Assembly (NCBI RefSeq): GCF_000189635.1
Contig: NW_002476492.1
Coordinates: 62,001 to 126,000, forward strand
Direction of reading: 5' to 3'
From: Tetrahymena thermophila SB210
Taxonomy: Eukaryota > Ciliophora > Oligohymenophorea > Hymenostomatida > Tetrahymenidae
DNA length: 64,000 nucleotides
This document shows positions 23,686 through 36,286 of the stretch, in pieces (position 1 is the stretch's first letter; every line of letters starts with the position of its first letter). The notes beneath the pieces are model-generated. The model was not told where the DNA came from. It was given only the letters and a program-made list of their open reading frames with translations, and did no database searches. The position numbers and the translations under genes were made by a program.

Positions 23686-26324
23686 AACAAAAATAATAAC
23701 TACACATCTATAAAATATTATATAAAATAGTAAAACAGTGTTAGTTAGCTAGCTACATATTTTGTGATTTGAATTTTTAATAAATAAATAAATAAATTGT
23801 TACTTTTATTATATTTAAAATATATTTAATATGATCTATCAATTACTGCAAAATAATGCATTAAGTAATTAGCTTAAATTCATTCAATTAATATTAGCTT
23901 TTATATTAAATATCGCATTTAATTAGTTAATTATTCTTTCTGGTTGATAAGTAAAATCAAAAGCAAGTAATTAATCAATTAATTAATTGTGTTTTTTTTC
24001 AGATTTAAGGTGATTTTTTAATTTACAAACTACTATTAAAAAATCTTAAGCTTTTTTTCCATTAATTTACTTATATATCTGTCAACATTTTTAAACAATT
24101 AACTAACATCCAAATCTTCTTAACACAACCAAAAAAATGGACAAAAGTGTGTTTTTAAATATCTTTTGAGTATTACTTACTTACTAATTAAATTTATGAA
24201 TCACTTTTTATTTATTTTTTTTAGCTTTTAACATTTTATCTTAATTTTTTTATTCTTCATTTTTCATAAAATTAAAATTAAATAAATCTTAAAATATTAA
24301 AATAAGTATTTATTTATTTATTTTATAAAAATTAAGCAATAAATATCTAATGAAATCTTCTGCTGATAAATTTATGGACAAAGATATTTTATAGATTGGT
24401 ATCTAATTAAATCTTTTGTTAATAAACCTGAATTCTTAGCTATAATCAAAGAGGACTATAATTGCTTATACTAGAAATATTTTGCTTTTGAATACAAATT
24501 ATGCAGCGGTTTAAATATTTGATATTAAATATAAACAAAACTGTTAATCTATAAATTATTATATAAAATATTTGATCTATATTTATAAATTAAATAACTT
24601 TTTTACATCTAAAAATACTAAAATTTATATAATCTAATTTTAAAATATAATGTGTTTAATTAATAACTTAAAATTGATTAAATATAAATTAACATTGACA
24701 TTTAACATAAAATTAGTACTACTTTCTTATTAATAATTAAACCAAAAATTAGTTAGTTAGTTAGTTAGTAATTTTAAATATATTTTTAAAAAAGAAAGAT
24801 TTTTTTTCTTGAAAAAATAATTTAAAAAAGCCTTTTTTTTAATTAATTTATTTAAATAAGAATGAAAATTAATGAAAAAATTGCCTACATTAAAGTTAAA
24901 AATGTTTTTGTTAACTATAAAATGTTTTATCAACTTTTATTTGAATTGTGCTAGATAGATTGAATTTTCAAATAATTATTTTAAAAATATTTTCTATCCT
25001 AGCAAAAAAATTTCTGAAATATCTATCTTATTTTCTCTTTAAAATTTATGAAATTTAAAAAAAATTTGCTCTCATTTTACTAGAAATATTCATTTCAAAT
25101 TTTTTAGTTTAAACAAAGCCACTTTTTTTAATTTATGGTGTTGAGTTAAATTCTTTTGGGTGTTAAAATTCAAAGAAAGATTTTTTCCTTTTTATTTGAT
25201 GTCCTGCTTCATCTATGGATTATTTAATACTTCATATGACTTAAGTCTTTAATCGGGAGTACCTTCCTACAATCCGTTCTACTACTAAATTATATAAAGA
25301 GAGACATACATTCTTACATCATAATCAATCAGATTTAAGTTTTTTAATTAAATTTCACTTATAGGATTTATAATGTAGTTAGGAAACCTCTCATCCCCCT
25401 AGTTATACCAAAAACAAGTTTATAATTTCCTTAATTTTTATAAATGTTAAATTTTGCTTAAAAGAAAGTAAGAAATTTCTAATTCAGTTTATTTTTAACT
25501 TTCCTTCAGACTAATTTTGATAATACTACTATCAAAATTAATTATCAAATCCAAAATATTTTCTTTTTGTAAAAGCAAAGAATCAAGAAATTATAATAAA
25601 TTAGTCAATAATTAAACAAAAATGTTTAAAATTAAAAAATCAGTTAAATTAAAACAAAATAAAATTATAATCAGAATTAAAAAGCAAATAAATTAAGAGA
25701 ATTTTTTAATTTTAATTTATTTTACATTAAATATGAATAAATTATATATTAAATCAAATGAAAATTGTTAGAGACTAGTGCTTTTGCATAAGAAAAAATT
25801 CACTCTAACACTTCTATAATTTTATGTGCAATTTTACATATCGAAGAGCATATTGTTAGAGATTGAGAATGATAATGAAGAAAGAGTATGAAATAGCATT
25901 AAATTTTTTGATAATCAAATTCAAAAATTGAAAACTAAAAAATGAGTTTTAAGAAAAAAAAAATCAGAATCAAATAAATTAAATAAATCTTGGTATTAGG
26001 ATTGATTATAGAAGAATTTAATAATAGATATCTAATGAAATCTTTCGGTTATTAATTTATCTTTTTAATATTATTCTATATATTAGTATCTAATTAAATC
26101 TTTTGCAAATAAAAGAATTGAGATTAGATTTTTTTAGACATATTTTTACCCACTATTTTTGTTAAAACTTAAAATCTAAAGGGATAGATACTAAATTTAA
26201 ATAAATTGATTGTTCTAATGAGGATAAAAGGTTTAATTTAAATACATATTTGGTTCTCTAAGTAAAGAAGTAGAAATAAATAATTTAATATAAAAAGATT
26301 AATTCAAAATAAAAAATCAGAGAA
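23686..26324. other. Spacer with relics
   Basis: Non-coding spacer between duplicated units. It contains the C-terminal relic at 24427-24522 and a dispersed repeat shared by 24337-24426 and about 26015-26105. From ATG at 25200 a frame runs open past 25880, but only its first 40 codons have gene-like composition, and I regard it as chance. Confidence 0.5.
24427..24522 (+). pseudogene. C-terminal relic of MNK-family gene
   Basis: The last 31 codons of the family survive in frame, reading PEFLAIIKEDYNCLYQK and ending LCSGLNI before TGA. Nothing upstream resembles the signal peptide or the first four Cys. A truncated copy. Confidence 0.75.
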
Positions 26325-26657
26325 ATGAATTTGAAAATAGCTTTACCATACATTTTATTAGCTGGCACATTAGTTTTCTTTGCTTAATACTTAAAAGAAG
26401 TAGTGCAATATCCAAGGTTATAAGAATAAAATGTTTGCTATGAATACACCCCAACTGCCATGACATTTGACTCTACAGTCATTACAAATACTTGTGAAGG
26501 AACCTATTCGTTTGAAGTTATTGTTTAATACTTAAACAGAAACCATCAAAGACACGACAAGACTTACACAACAGACTGCTTAAAATAGAATGAAACTTTC
26601 ACTATTCCTGCCTACGAAATATCTATCGTTAGATAAGTCACCTAGGTTGAATGTTGA
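26325..26657 (+). CDS. Small secreted four-Cys protein, MNLK type
   Basis: A single exon of 111 codons (110 residues), ATG at 26325 and TGA at 26655-26657. Residues 1-21 (MNLKIALPYILLAGTLVFFA) make a signal peptide. The mature chain has four Cys (NVCYEY, NTCEGT, TDCLKQ and the terminal VEC), so two disulfides are possible, with an internal repeat-like spacing of Thr and Tyr. It is unrelated by sequence to the MNK family except for being small, secreted and Cys-bearing. It sits about 3.5 kb upstream of MNK copy C in the same orientation, an order repeated by the pseudogene at 19049 and copy A. Function unknown. Confidence 0.8.
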
Positions 26658-27236
26658 CTAATAAATAATTGGATCTATTAATTAATATATATTTAAAATG
26701 ACTATCAAATATAATTATATAAAATCAACTTTGTCATTTATTGATTCCATAAATAATATCTTATATTAGCTATAAAAAATTGTGAAACAACAATATTTTA
26801 ATACATACTCAATCAGCAACTAAATTTTTTTAAATATCTTGAAACTTTTTCATACATTTTTAAACTGAATTTTTCTCTCTCAATTCATTCTTATTTTAAA
26901 TTTAAATGATATCCTCACAAAAAAAAATTTTTGTCTCTGTAGAAAAATTTTAAAACTATTGAATGAGATGTGTGAGGGAATCAAAATTTTATTTCTTCTT
27001 ATTGATTTATATCGATGCTAATATGAATCTAATATAAATACTAATTTATCCTTTGCGTATATAAAATTAACTAAATATTTTGAATAAGCGATTTAGTTTT
27101 TTTCTTGTTACTCATTTTTATAAAATATTTCTTTTATAATTTATTATAAGTCCGTCTAAGTGATCTAATATTAATACTCAAATTCATCATTATACAAAAT
27201 CTTTATATTTGTTTATAAGTTATTAATTAAATCAAT

Positions 27237-27272
<36 letters not shown>

Positions 27273-29972
27273 TATTTTAGGAAAATCAGCATTGACTTCT
27301 GAATTTTAAAATGTTTTATTTTGTTTTTTACAAAATTTTGATTATTTGTTATGAATGTTTAAGACTATTTAATTATTTTTGTGAATAGAAGTGAGATCAA
27401 AAGAATTTATTAAGTTTTTAATATAGATATGGATGGATGGATGAATGAATGGACATTTTGATTTATATAAAAGTTTTAAATTATTAATAAAAAAACTTTT
27501 ACAATAACTTTTCTTGGTAAAAGAAATATATCAATAACAATGAAAGTTGTGTATTTTTTGTAAATTAAAAAGCTTAATTTATAAGATTGAAATTCTGATG
27601 TTTGGTATTTTCTTTTCTCAATTTGAATATATTATTCTATTTTATTTCTTTCTCAAGAAAAGTAATGTGATTTATTTGAAATAGGTTATTATTATATCAG
27701 TAAGACTAAAGTAGATCATTAAAATTAATTAAGATATCAATCAAAAAACAAATAAACTTAAAAAGCAATTTATATATTGCTGATTAATTCTTTCCTATCC
27801 AACAATTATCAAATAAGAATTTTTAAAAAAAAAAAACTAGTTAAAAAATATTTAAATAAGAAATTCGTTTTAAACTGACAAATGATTTAATTTAAGAAAA
27901 AATAAATAGCTGATCTTTTTTCAATTAGGATCATCATAATTTTTCTGATAAAGAAATATCAGTAATAACATAATAAATTTTTTCAGAAAAATATAATCAA
28001 TCAATTTTATTTTTTCAATTGTAACATAAAAGCATTAAAGGAAATTGTATTAAACTGAATTTGTTCAAATCTATCTTTTAAATTTTTGATTGATCCTTTC
28101 AAAATTTGATAAATTTAGTAGGTTTTTATATAACCATATTTTGATAGTAATATTGAATAATAAAGATTAAACTAATTCTGAATTATTTCTTCTTTAATTA
28201 TTAAGAAAAAATTATCTTGTTCTTTTATTAAAAAAAAGTTGTATTTATTTTATTTTTTCAAGTATTAGCCTTTAAATATAAAAATATTTGTTTACATAAA
28301 ATATGTCATCATCATTATTGTAATTATACTGTTTTCGAGGTTTTCGAGAGCTGCTAAATTTAACGACTAGACACATCTTGTTAAAATAAAAGAAAAAATA
28401 TAGTAGATATTAAAAAAAAAAAATTTTTTTAATAAGAAAAGCTTAGTTTTTATATTTGATTATTTTAAATAGGTAATTTATCAACAACTGAAGTTATATA
28501 TTTAAATTTTAATTCAATTAATTAAACTAGAAATTTAATTTATTTTAAAAATTATTTTATCATTGTTACATAATTAATTATTATTCTACTGAATTTGTGT
28601 TAAATAATTTGGGGATATTAAATTTTTAAAATGAATAAGGGCTCATTTAAATTAAAAAATCAGTTTAATAAATAATTATTTAACTTTAAATTCATTCATT
28701 TTATAATATAAAATAATTATTATTTGTTTTAGAGACAAATAAATAAATAAATAAATTTATTTATATATTTATTTTACCAGAGTTATTAATTGTTGTTAAA
28801 TAAATAAATATCTTTAGCTAGTTTAAATATAATTAAATGAAGCTTTATTACAACTAGATAATTTTTTATGGAATAATGAATATATTTTTAGTTAATATTA
28901 TCTATAATAATTAAAATCTATCTAACAAATATAATATATTAGTAAATATATAAATAATGTAAATTAATGTCATAATTGAATCAAAAAAAACTCATTATTG
29001 TATTAACTATTTATTTATTTATAACTGTGCTTGTTTATTTTCTTTTCTAAATTAATAATTAATTTTACTTTGTTGTTAAATAAAAGATAAAAATAAATTC
29101 TCTAAGGACTTTATTTCTATTAATAAGATTAAAATAGATCTTCTAACTTGTATAATAATGATAGAAAATTAAAATAAAATAATTTTAAAATGATATCAGT
29201 TAATAAATCTTTAATTAACAATTATTAAATAATTTTTTTATGTATTTAAATAAATAAAAAAAACCTATCACTTAAAACTAATTTGTTACTCACTGACTGA
29301 CTGAATGACTGATTGATAATTTGGTTTCCCAATAAAATAGCTAATTTAATTTTCTTATGAAGACTTTAGTAAATTAAATTCTTATAAAAGAAATCAAAAA
29401 GTAAGATTAATAAATACTCAACTTGTGAAAATTCTTAATCATCCAATTTTATTTTTATAGATGCAGAGAATAAAATCATATAAACTAGTATATGTTCTAA
29501 CTAAAGATTTTAGTTTTTATCAATTTTTTTAATTTAAAAAATAAATTTGTGTAGCCTTTTTATTATTTGAAGTATTATTTTTAAAAGATGGAGAGAGGTT
29601 AAACAAACCATTCATTGATTATCCTTGCTATTATATATGTTTTTATTTATTTATTGTCTATTTTGTATTAATCTCATATTCAATATGATATTCTTTTATA
29701 TAATTTCGAATTGGGTTTAAATAAGGGTTGGATGTGCTTTTAGAACTCCAATATAATATACTGTAAATTCTAATTAATTAAGGGCCACCCGCCTCCTAAA
29801 TTTTTACCCTTCCTATTTGATGTTTTAAAAAAAATATTTTTCTTCATTTTTAATCATAGATAGATCTAATTGAGAAACATTGGTATATAGTTATGTTTGC
29901 TTTTTGATCTTTTAGATGTTTATAAAAAAGATGATAAATTTTAATCAATTTAAGATTTTGTTCATTTAATAA
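26658..29972. other. Spacer of duplicated unit 2
   Basis: Non-coding. It is alignable with 19405-23045, for example 28495-28660 with 21140-21330 and 29570-29680 with 22215-22310. Part of it (26880-27240) also resembles 31080-31400. It includes a TTTA microsatellite at 27241-27274. Confidence 0.6.
27241..27274. repeat. TTTA microsatellite
   Basis: About eight uninterrupted TTTA units. Confidence 0.9.
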
Positions 29973-30009
29973 TCTAAAATTAATTTCTGGTTGAAAAGAA
30001 ATATTCTTA
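29973..30009 (+). promoter_or_regulatory. Conserved upstream dyad motif, MNK gene C
   Basis: A degenerate copy of the family's upstream dyad, ATTTCTGG...AAGAAAT, placed about 200 bases before the ATG like the others. Confidence 0.5.
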
Positions 30010-30187
30010 TTAGATGTATAATCAAGCAAAAAATGCAAATTCTTATATTAAATTGCATTATTTTAATTAGAAGATAATCATCGTATTACAAATAATATCT
30101 ATTAAAAATAGAAGAAAATCACTCATTTAATTATAATTCAATTAAATCTAAAACAAACAAACAAAGAAAAATAGATACATAAAAAAA

Positions 30188-30616
30188 ATGAATAAAATTT
30201 TATATTTAATTCCTGCAATATTGTTAGTAGGAGCTGGAATTTTATTGATTCAAGGCAATTAGAATAGCTTATCTGCTGATAATGATTAGGTTACTTTCTC
30301 CTAATATTACGACTGCATGTACGATAAGAACGTTTATCACAGAGATATTTGCACATAAACTGAAAAATTCCAATAAACTAAAGAAAAAGTTGAATAATAT
30401 TTAAATACCAATCCTACTTGTATTGCTTATGCTTAATACACTGATAAGGTATTTGCCTTAAATATTTTAGCTACTGCTGCCTTAAACTAAGACTAATTAT
30501 ACTAGAACTGCCGCGCTAGTCCTGAATTTTTAGCTATCGTTCAATAAGACTATGACTGTCTTTACACAAAGTTCATCTCTCCTGAACTTAAATTGTGCAG
30601 TGGCTTAAATCTTTGA
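30188..30616 (+). CDS. Small secreted six-Cys protein, MNK family copy C
   Basis: A single exon of 143 codons (142 residues), ATG at 30188 and TGA at 30614-30616. The signal peptide is almost identical to that of copy A (one Leu to Ile change), and the C-terminal 45 residues are nearly identical. The segment between (about residues 33-90) differs much more, for example VTFSQYYDCMYDKNVYHRDIC against the copy A equivalent. The six Cys are all kept. This pattern of conserved ends and a variable middle is what diversifying surface or secreted proteins show, though I have not measured substitution rates. It is part of duplicated unit 2. Confidence 0.85.
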
Positions 30617-33054
30617 AACAAAAATATATACCAAGCATCTATAAAATATTATATAAAATAGCAAAATATTGTTTGCTGTATATATATTTGTGATTTGAAT
30701 GTTTCAAAAAGTAAATATTTACTTACTTTTGTTAAATTTGAAAATATATAATCTGATCTAATTAAATACTGCAAAAAATAATTTATTAAGTAAATACCTT
30801 CAATTCATTCAGTTGATATTAACTTTTATCTTAAATATCACATTTAATTATTTTTCTGATAGATAAGAAAAATCAAATAGCAAGTATTTAAGTGTGCTAT
30901 TTTAAAAATTTAAAGTTATTTTTTAACTAAGAAATTGCTATAAAAAAATCTTAAACTCTCTTTCTATTAATTTACTTAAATATATGTTTACATTTTTCAA
31001 CAATTACGTATTACCTCGATTCTTGAACCTTATAATTTTGAAAAATTTGGAATTGAGAAGTAAGGTTTTATTTTTATAAAAATGCGTTCTTTTTAAATTT
31101 AAATGGTATTCTCACAAAAAAATAAACACGGTATAAAAAAAATACTTATTGAATAAAATATGAGAATCCAAAAATTATTTTTTCTTTCTTGTTTAGAGAT
31201 GCTAATATGAATAATAAGTTATCCTTTATGTAAATAAAAGTGTAAATAAATAAATAAATATTCTGAATCAGAGATTTTGCTATTTCTTTGCTTACTAATT
31301 TTTTTAAAAAAATTCTTTTATAATTTATATTAGTACTCAAATTTATCATTATACAAAATCTTTATTAATCATTAACAAAATCAATATTATATTTTTATAT
31401 TTTATAAAGTCGACATACTTTCCTAAATCTTAAAATGTTTTTTTTATCTTTGCTAAAAGTTCAATATTATGTATTTGTATATATATATACGCATATCAAT
31501 ATGTATAGGTATGTGTGTGCATATGATATGAATGCTTAATATAAATTTTATTATATTTATAAATAGAAATTATTTTCTATAGAATTAATGAATTTAATTT
31601 TCAATATAAATACCAGATATATTTTTGGGTTTATATAGAAGTTTTCAATTAAAAATAAAAACTATTTGCAATAATCCAATTAATATGTTGCTAATTAATT
31701 CCTATCTATTGAACAATTATCAAAAATGTTTTGACAAAAAAATATAAATTATTTAATAAATCTATTTTTAATGACAAATTTGTTTTAAATTGATGAATAA
31801 TTTTATTTCAGAAGAAATAGTTATTTTAACTTAAGACCATTTTAATTTTTCTGATAAGGGGATATCAGTATAAAATATTTTCTTGAGAAAAATAAATTCA
31901 ATTAATTTTTTCAATCGTAACTTAAAATAAAATAAATTAGACTTAATAGATACAAATATTTTTAATTTTTTATTGATTCTTTCTAAATTAGATAATTTAG
32001 TGGGATTTATAAGAATTTTTTTATATTAATTATGCTAAATAGTTAAGATAAAACTGAATATGAATTCCTTAAAGTTAATTATTATGAAAAAAATATCTAA
32101 TTTTTTTATTAATATTTTAATTTATTTTATTTTCTCAATTCAAAATTCGATTTTATTTCTTTTTCAATAAAAATCATGAGTTTTATTTGAACCATTTTAT
32201 TATTATATTATTAAGACAAAAATAAATCATGAAAATTAATTAAGATATCTATGAAAAATCAAATAAACTTAATGAAATTAATATATTGCTAATTAATTCC
32301 TATCCAATAATTATCAAATATGTTTTAACAAAAATTAAATATATATTATTAGATAAATCCATTTTTAAAGACAAATTTGTTTATTTTAAATTGAAGAATA
32401 GTTTATATCAAAAAAAATTATGATTTTAATTTAGGATCATTAGAATTTTTCTGATAAGAAACAATATTAGCAATAACATATTTTTTTGAGAAAAAATAGA
32501 TACAATTAATTTTTAAAAAATTGTTACTTAAAATAAAATAAATTTAGAATGAATAGGTTAAAATATTTTAAACTTTGTATTGTTCCTTTCTAAATTTGAT
32601 AATTTTGTGGAATCTATGAGAATTTTTTGATAGTAATAATGCTAAATAATAACTATAAAACTGATTATGAATTCTTAAAACTAAATTATTATGAAAGAAT
32701 TATCCTAATTTTTTAAATTATTTCAACATTTAATTAATTTTATTTTCTCAATTATTTTATTTCTTTCTCAATAAAACTATTGTGTTTTATTTGAACAAAA
32801 TTATTATTATTTTAGTAGACTAAAATAGATTATGAGCATTAATTGCTATATAGCTGAAAAATTAATAAAATTAATTAACATATTTCTCATTACATTATTA
32901 CCTTGATTGTCGAAATTATAAATAATCATTTTTAAAAGTATTTTTGGTTTTAAAGTTCTAATTGAGAAAGTTTGGTATATATTTTTAATTCTTCATTCTC
33001 AGATTCTTAATTAAATATTTTTATTTCAAATTTCAAAATAAAATTGATTTGTAA
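30617..33054. other. Spacer with internal duplication
   Basis: Non-coding. The stretch 31080-31400 repeats 26880-27240. A roughly 595-base segment starting near 31688 is repeated from about 32283, and a third relative starts near 27775. No gene found. Confidence 0.6.
31688..32870. repeat. Roughly 595-base direct duplication
   Basis: Both halves begin with TTGCTAATTAATTCCTATC and share blocks ending in a TTTCTGATAAG-type string and a later TTTCTAAATT block, with many small indels. Non-coding. Confidence 0.65.
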
Positions 33055-33090
33055 ATCCAAAATTAATATCTGATCAATAGGAAATAGTAT
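33055..33090 (+). promoter_or_regulatory. Conserved upstream dyad motif, MNK pseudogene D
   Basis: A copy of the family dyad with substitutions, only about 140 bases before the former start codon, closer than at intact genes. Confidence 0.45.
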
Positions 33091-33198
33091 GCTTTATGAT
33101 TGAATGAAACTAAGAATAGGGCAGATATTTAAAAAAAAGTGAAGAGCTTATTTAGCATATTTTAATTAAATCTAAAATAAATATTAAAAAAAAAAAGA

Positions 33199-33620
33199 AT
33201 GAATAAACTTTTATTTTTAATTCCTGCCTTATGCTTAATTGGATCTGGATTTTTATAATTCAAGGTAATTAGACTAACTTATCTGCTGATAATGATTACG
33301 TTACATTTGCCTAATACAACGACTGTATGACTAATAAGGTTAATCACAGAGAACCTTGCACAGCTACTGCCAATTTCTAATAAACTAAAACAAAAGTCTA
33401 TTAATACTTAAATACCAATCCTGCTTGTATTGCTTATAGTAAATACGTTGATACAGTGTTTGCTTTAAATCAATTAGATTCTTCAGCTTTAAACTAAGAC
33501 AATTTATACTAGAATTGTCGTGCTAGTCCTGAATTCTTAGCAATTGTTAAAACTAGTGATTGCCTTTACAATTAATTCATTGTTCCTGAACTCAAATTGT
33601 GAAGCGGTTTACATATTTGA
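33199..33620 (+). pseudogene. MNK family copy D, frameshift and premature stop
   Basis: It begins like an intact gene (MNKLLFLIPALCLIG), but one base is missing in the signal-peptide region near 33255 relative to the other copies, shifting the frame. After the shift the family sequence continues with five of the six Cys. The last Cys codon is changed from TGC to TGA at 33600-33602, so even a corrected frame would stop six codons early. Two independent lesions make this a pseudogene rather than a sequencing slip. Confidence 0.8.
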
Positions 33621-33914
33621 TTAAAAATGAGTGAATCAATTAATAAATAATAAAATTATTATTTTTTTATTAAATATTATATAAAATATATATTGAATAT
33701 TACCAATTTTTTTTATTGCAAATAAATAAATAATAAAACAGTTACTCTAATTCCTTATTATACTTAAATCCCAGACATTTTTTACAAGCCCATTCATTTA
33801 ATGCTTTAAAAAAATGGTCTTAATTAAAAAGGCTTGAAAAATTGTCGTAATTTATGAGGAATGACGGTATTGCCAATTTTAATTTTCTATGTATGGAATA
33901 GTATTAATTGTATG

Positions 33915-33950
33915 TCCAAAATTAATTTCTGATCAATAAGAAATATAATC
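33915..33950 (+). promoter_or_regulatory. Conserved upstream dyad motif, MNK gene E
   Basis: An exact match to ATTTCTGATCAATAAGAAAT, about 200 bases before the ATG. A TATAAAAG string follows at about 33997, nearer the gene. Confidence 0.6.
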
Positions 33951-34121
33951 ATTTAATCAAAAGAAAAACAGGCAAATAATATCAAGTGTTTGTGTATTAT
34001 AAAAGACATTGAAGAATTACCACTAACACCAATTGAAAAAAGAAGTCAATCTCTAATATTAATATAATTTAATTAAATCTAAAAAAAACAAATACAAAAG
34101 AAATAAAGAAAGAAAGAAAGC

Positions 34122-34544
34122 ATGAATAAATTATTGTTATTAATTCCTGCCTTGTGCTTAATTGGAGCTGGAGTCTTATTGATTTAAGGTAATATGACTA
34201 ACTTATCAGTTGATAATGACTATGTTACATTTGCCTAATATGAAGACTGTATGGATAAATTCGTTAATCACAGAGAACCTTGCACATCATCTACCAATTT
34301 CTAATAAACTAAGCAAAAAATTTAATATTTCATGAATACTAATCCTGATTGCATTGCTTATGCTAACTACTAAAACACAGTATACGCCTTAAATGAATTA
34401 GATACTGCTGCTTTAAATTAAGATAATTTATACTAGAACTGTCGTGCCAGTCCTGAATTCTTAGCTATCGCTAAAACTAGTGATTGCCTTTACAATTAAT
34501 TCATCGCTCCTGAACTCGAATTGTGTAGTGGTTTAAATATTTGA
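34122..34544 (+). CDS. Small secreted six-Cys protein, MNK family copy E
   Basis: A single exon of 141 codons (140 residues), ATG at 34122 and TGA at 34542-34544. The signal peptide MNKLLLLIPALCLIGAGVLL carries one extra Cys inside the hydrophobic core, expected to be removed. The mature part keeps the six family Cys (DCM, PCT, DCI, NCR, DCL, LCSGLNI). It is closest to pseudogene D, with which it shares the LDTAALNQDNLYQNC-type block and the AKTSDCLYNQF ending, so D and E look like a recent tandem pair 0.9 kb apart. The 5' leader is A-rich with an AAAG run just before the ATG. Function unknown. Confidence 0.85.
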
Positions 34545-35359
34545 TGCAAAATAAATGAACGAATAAATAAATAAAAGTTTTACTTTTTTAACAACTATTA
34601 TATAGAATAAAATATATTTAATATTGCATTTTTTTATATTTTTTAGTGAAATAACAAAACAATAGATAGATATATATAAACTTTAAAAAATCATACAAGC
34701 ATCTAATTTTATCCAATAAAGAATAAAGAATGTATATAGTTATAAGGTAAATAAATCATTTAATTAAATTTAAAAAGCAAATACTTACTCTTTTTTAAGG
34801 AATGAAATTTAATAGTAAAAAATTTAATATTTTAAATGAATTTAAACACTAATTTTTATCTAATAAATATTATCATTATTATTGTAATCTTAAATATCCT
34901 TTAATTATTTTCTTTATAAATTTATTAAGCTTTTTGAGCAACATATCTCCATAAATATAATACATATAAAAAAATAATAAATACCGTCAATGCTTGCGAT
35001 TAAGGAGAAAATTAAAAATAATTTCTTATCAGTATTTTTCTCCTGATTTTAATTTTTATAAATAGCATTTTTATTTTCGTTTTTTGATTCAAAGGAAATC
35101 TAATTGAGAAAAGAGGGTAAATAGTTATAATTATTTAATATTTAAATCTTTTTCAATATCTTTCTAGATGGCGAATTCCCAATTTAGATGATATATCCAA
35201 TTTGATAAATTAAAATCTGATTGATTAGATATTTTTTTTTGATTTTTAATTTTATCAAACAAAAATTTTCCAAAAGATATTTTGATCATACAATTACTAA
35301 TCTTAATTTATAAAAGAAAAAAATCACTTATTTAAATAATAATTCAATCAAATATAAAA

Positions 35360-35485
35360 AATTTATTTTCAATTCATTCATGCATTATGTTTAATTGGAG
35401 CTTGAGTTTTATTTAATCAAAATAATTTAATTTATTTATTTAATCCTAAAGATAATGTCACACTTACCTAATTTCATGAATGGGT
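35360..35485 (+). pseudogene. N-terminal relic of MNK family (F)
   Basis: Resembles the signal-peptide region of copy E (ALCLIGA then VLF) without a start codon and with a TGA in the hydrophobic core, followed by a short match to the DNVTL region. The rest is gone. Confidence 0.6.
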
Positions 35486-35660
35486 AAAATTAATTGATTG
35501 ATTAGAGAGATAATTTCTTATTTTATGTTTTATCAAATAAAAATTTTCTAAAAGATTTTGCTGGTCATACATACAATAACTCATCTAAATTTAAAAAAAG
35601 AGAAAGTCCTCATTTAAGTTATAATTTAATCAAATCTAAGCAAATTAGATATAAAGAAAA

Positions 35661-35750
35661 ACGAATAAGCTTTTATTTTTAATTACTGAATTTTTGTTAA
35701 TAATAGCTTGAGTCTTTTTTTGAATCAAGGCTATTTAACTAACTTGTTTA
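35661..35750 (+). pseudogene. N-terminal relic of MNK family (G)
   Basis: Reads NKLLFLI after a start codon changed from ATG to ACG at 35661, then LLIIA and a TGA. Only the signal-peptide region is recognisable. Confidence 0.6.
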
Positions 35751-36286
35751 ATGGTATTTAGTTTTAGTAGATTATGTACTTATAACATTAATAATTCATA
35801 TAGATGATCAAAGAAATTATCTCATTTGCGTTAATGTAAGTGCTAGCAATATTTTACTAATTTTTTCTATTTATATTAGTATTTTTTCATGGGGAGGGGA
35901 GTTTTTGGTGATGTTCCTATAAAATTAAGGAAATTTATTTTCTTAATTAGGTAATTAAAATTTATATTGCATCTTTTTTAGATAGATTATATATATCCTT
36001 CCTTTATTATTTTATAAAAAAATCCTTACTATTTATAAAATTATTCTTCTTTAATTTTCCTTAAAATAGAATAATAAAAAACATTATGAAAATCAAAGAT
36101 TTGTTATTTTTCTTTCTAATTATAATTTTTGTATCTTTTAATTATTTTTAACTTAAAAAGATAAAATATTTTTTAAAGAAAATCAAATTTAGAAAAATTA
36201 TTTATAATCTAATTTTTAACTCTTTTATCAATATCTTTTTAGAATGCATTCATATTCAAAGTATTTATTATTGAATAGATTTAAAA

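Larger units (their letters stand above)
34545..36286. other. Spacer holding two relics
   Basis: A+T-rich non-coding DNA with relic fragments at 35360-35485 and 35661-35750 and weak copies of the upstream dyad before each. Otherwise nothing. Confidence 0.6.

Noticed and set aside
25200-25890. Plus-strand frame of about 230 codons starting MSCFIYGLF
   Set aside because: After the first 40 codons the composition is that of random A+T-rich DNA, and open frames of this size are expected by chance with a single stop codon.
29850-30038. Minus-strand ORF of 62 residues upstream of MNK copy C
   Set aside because: It overlaps the conserved upstream dyad block and has no gene-like composition; it is the antisense of promoter DNA.
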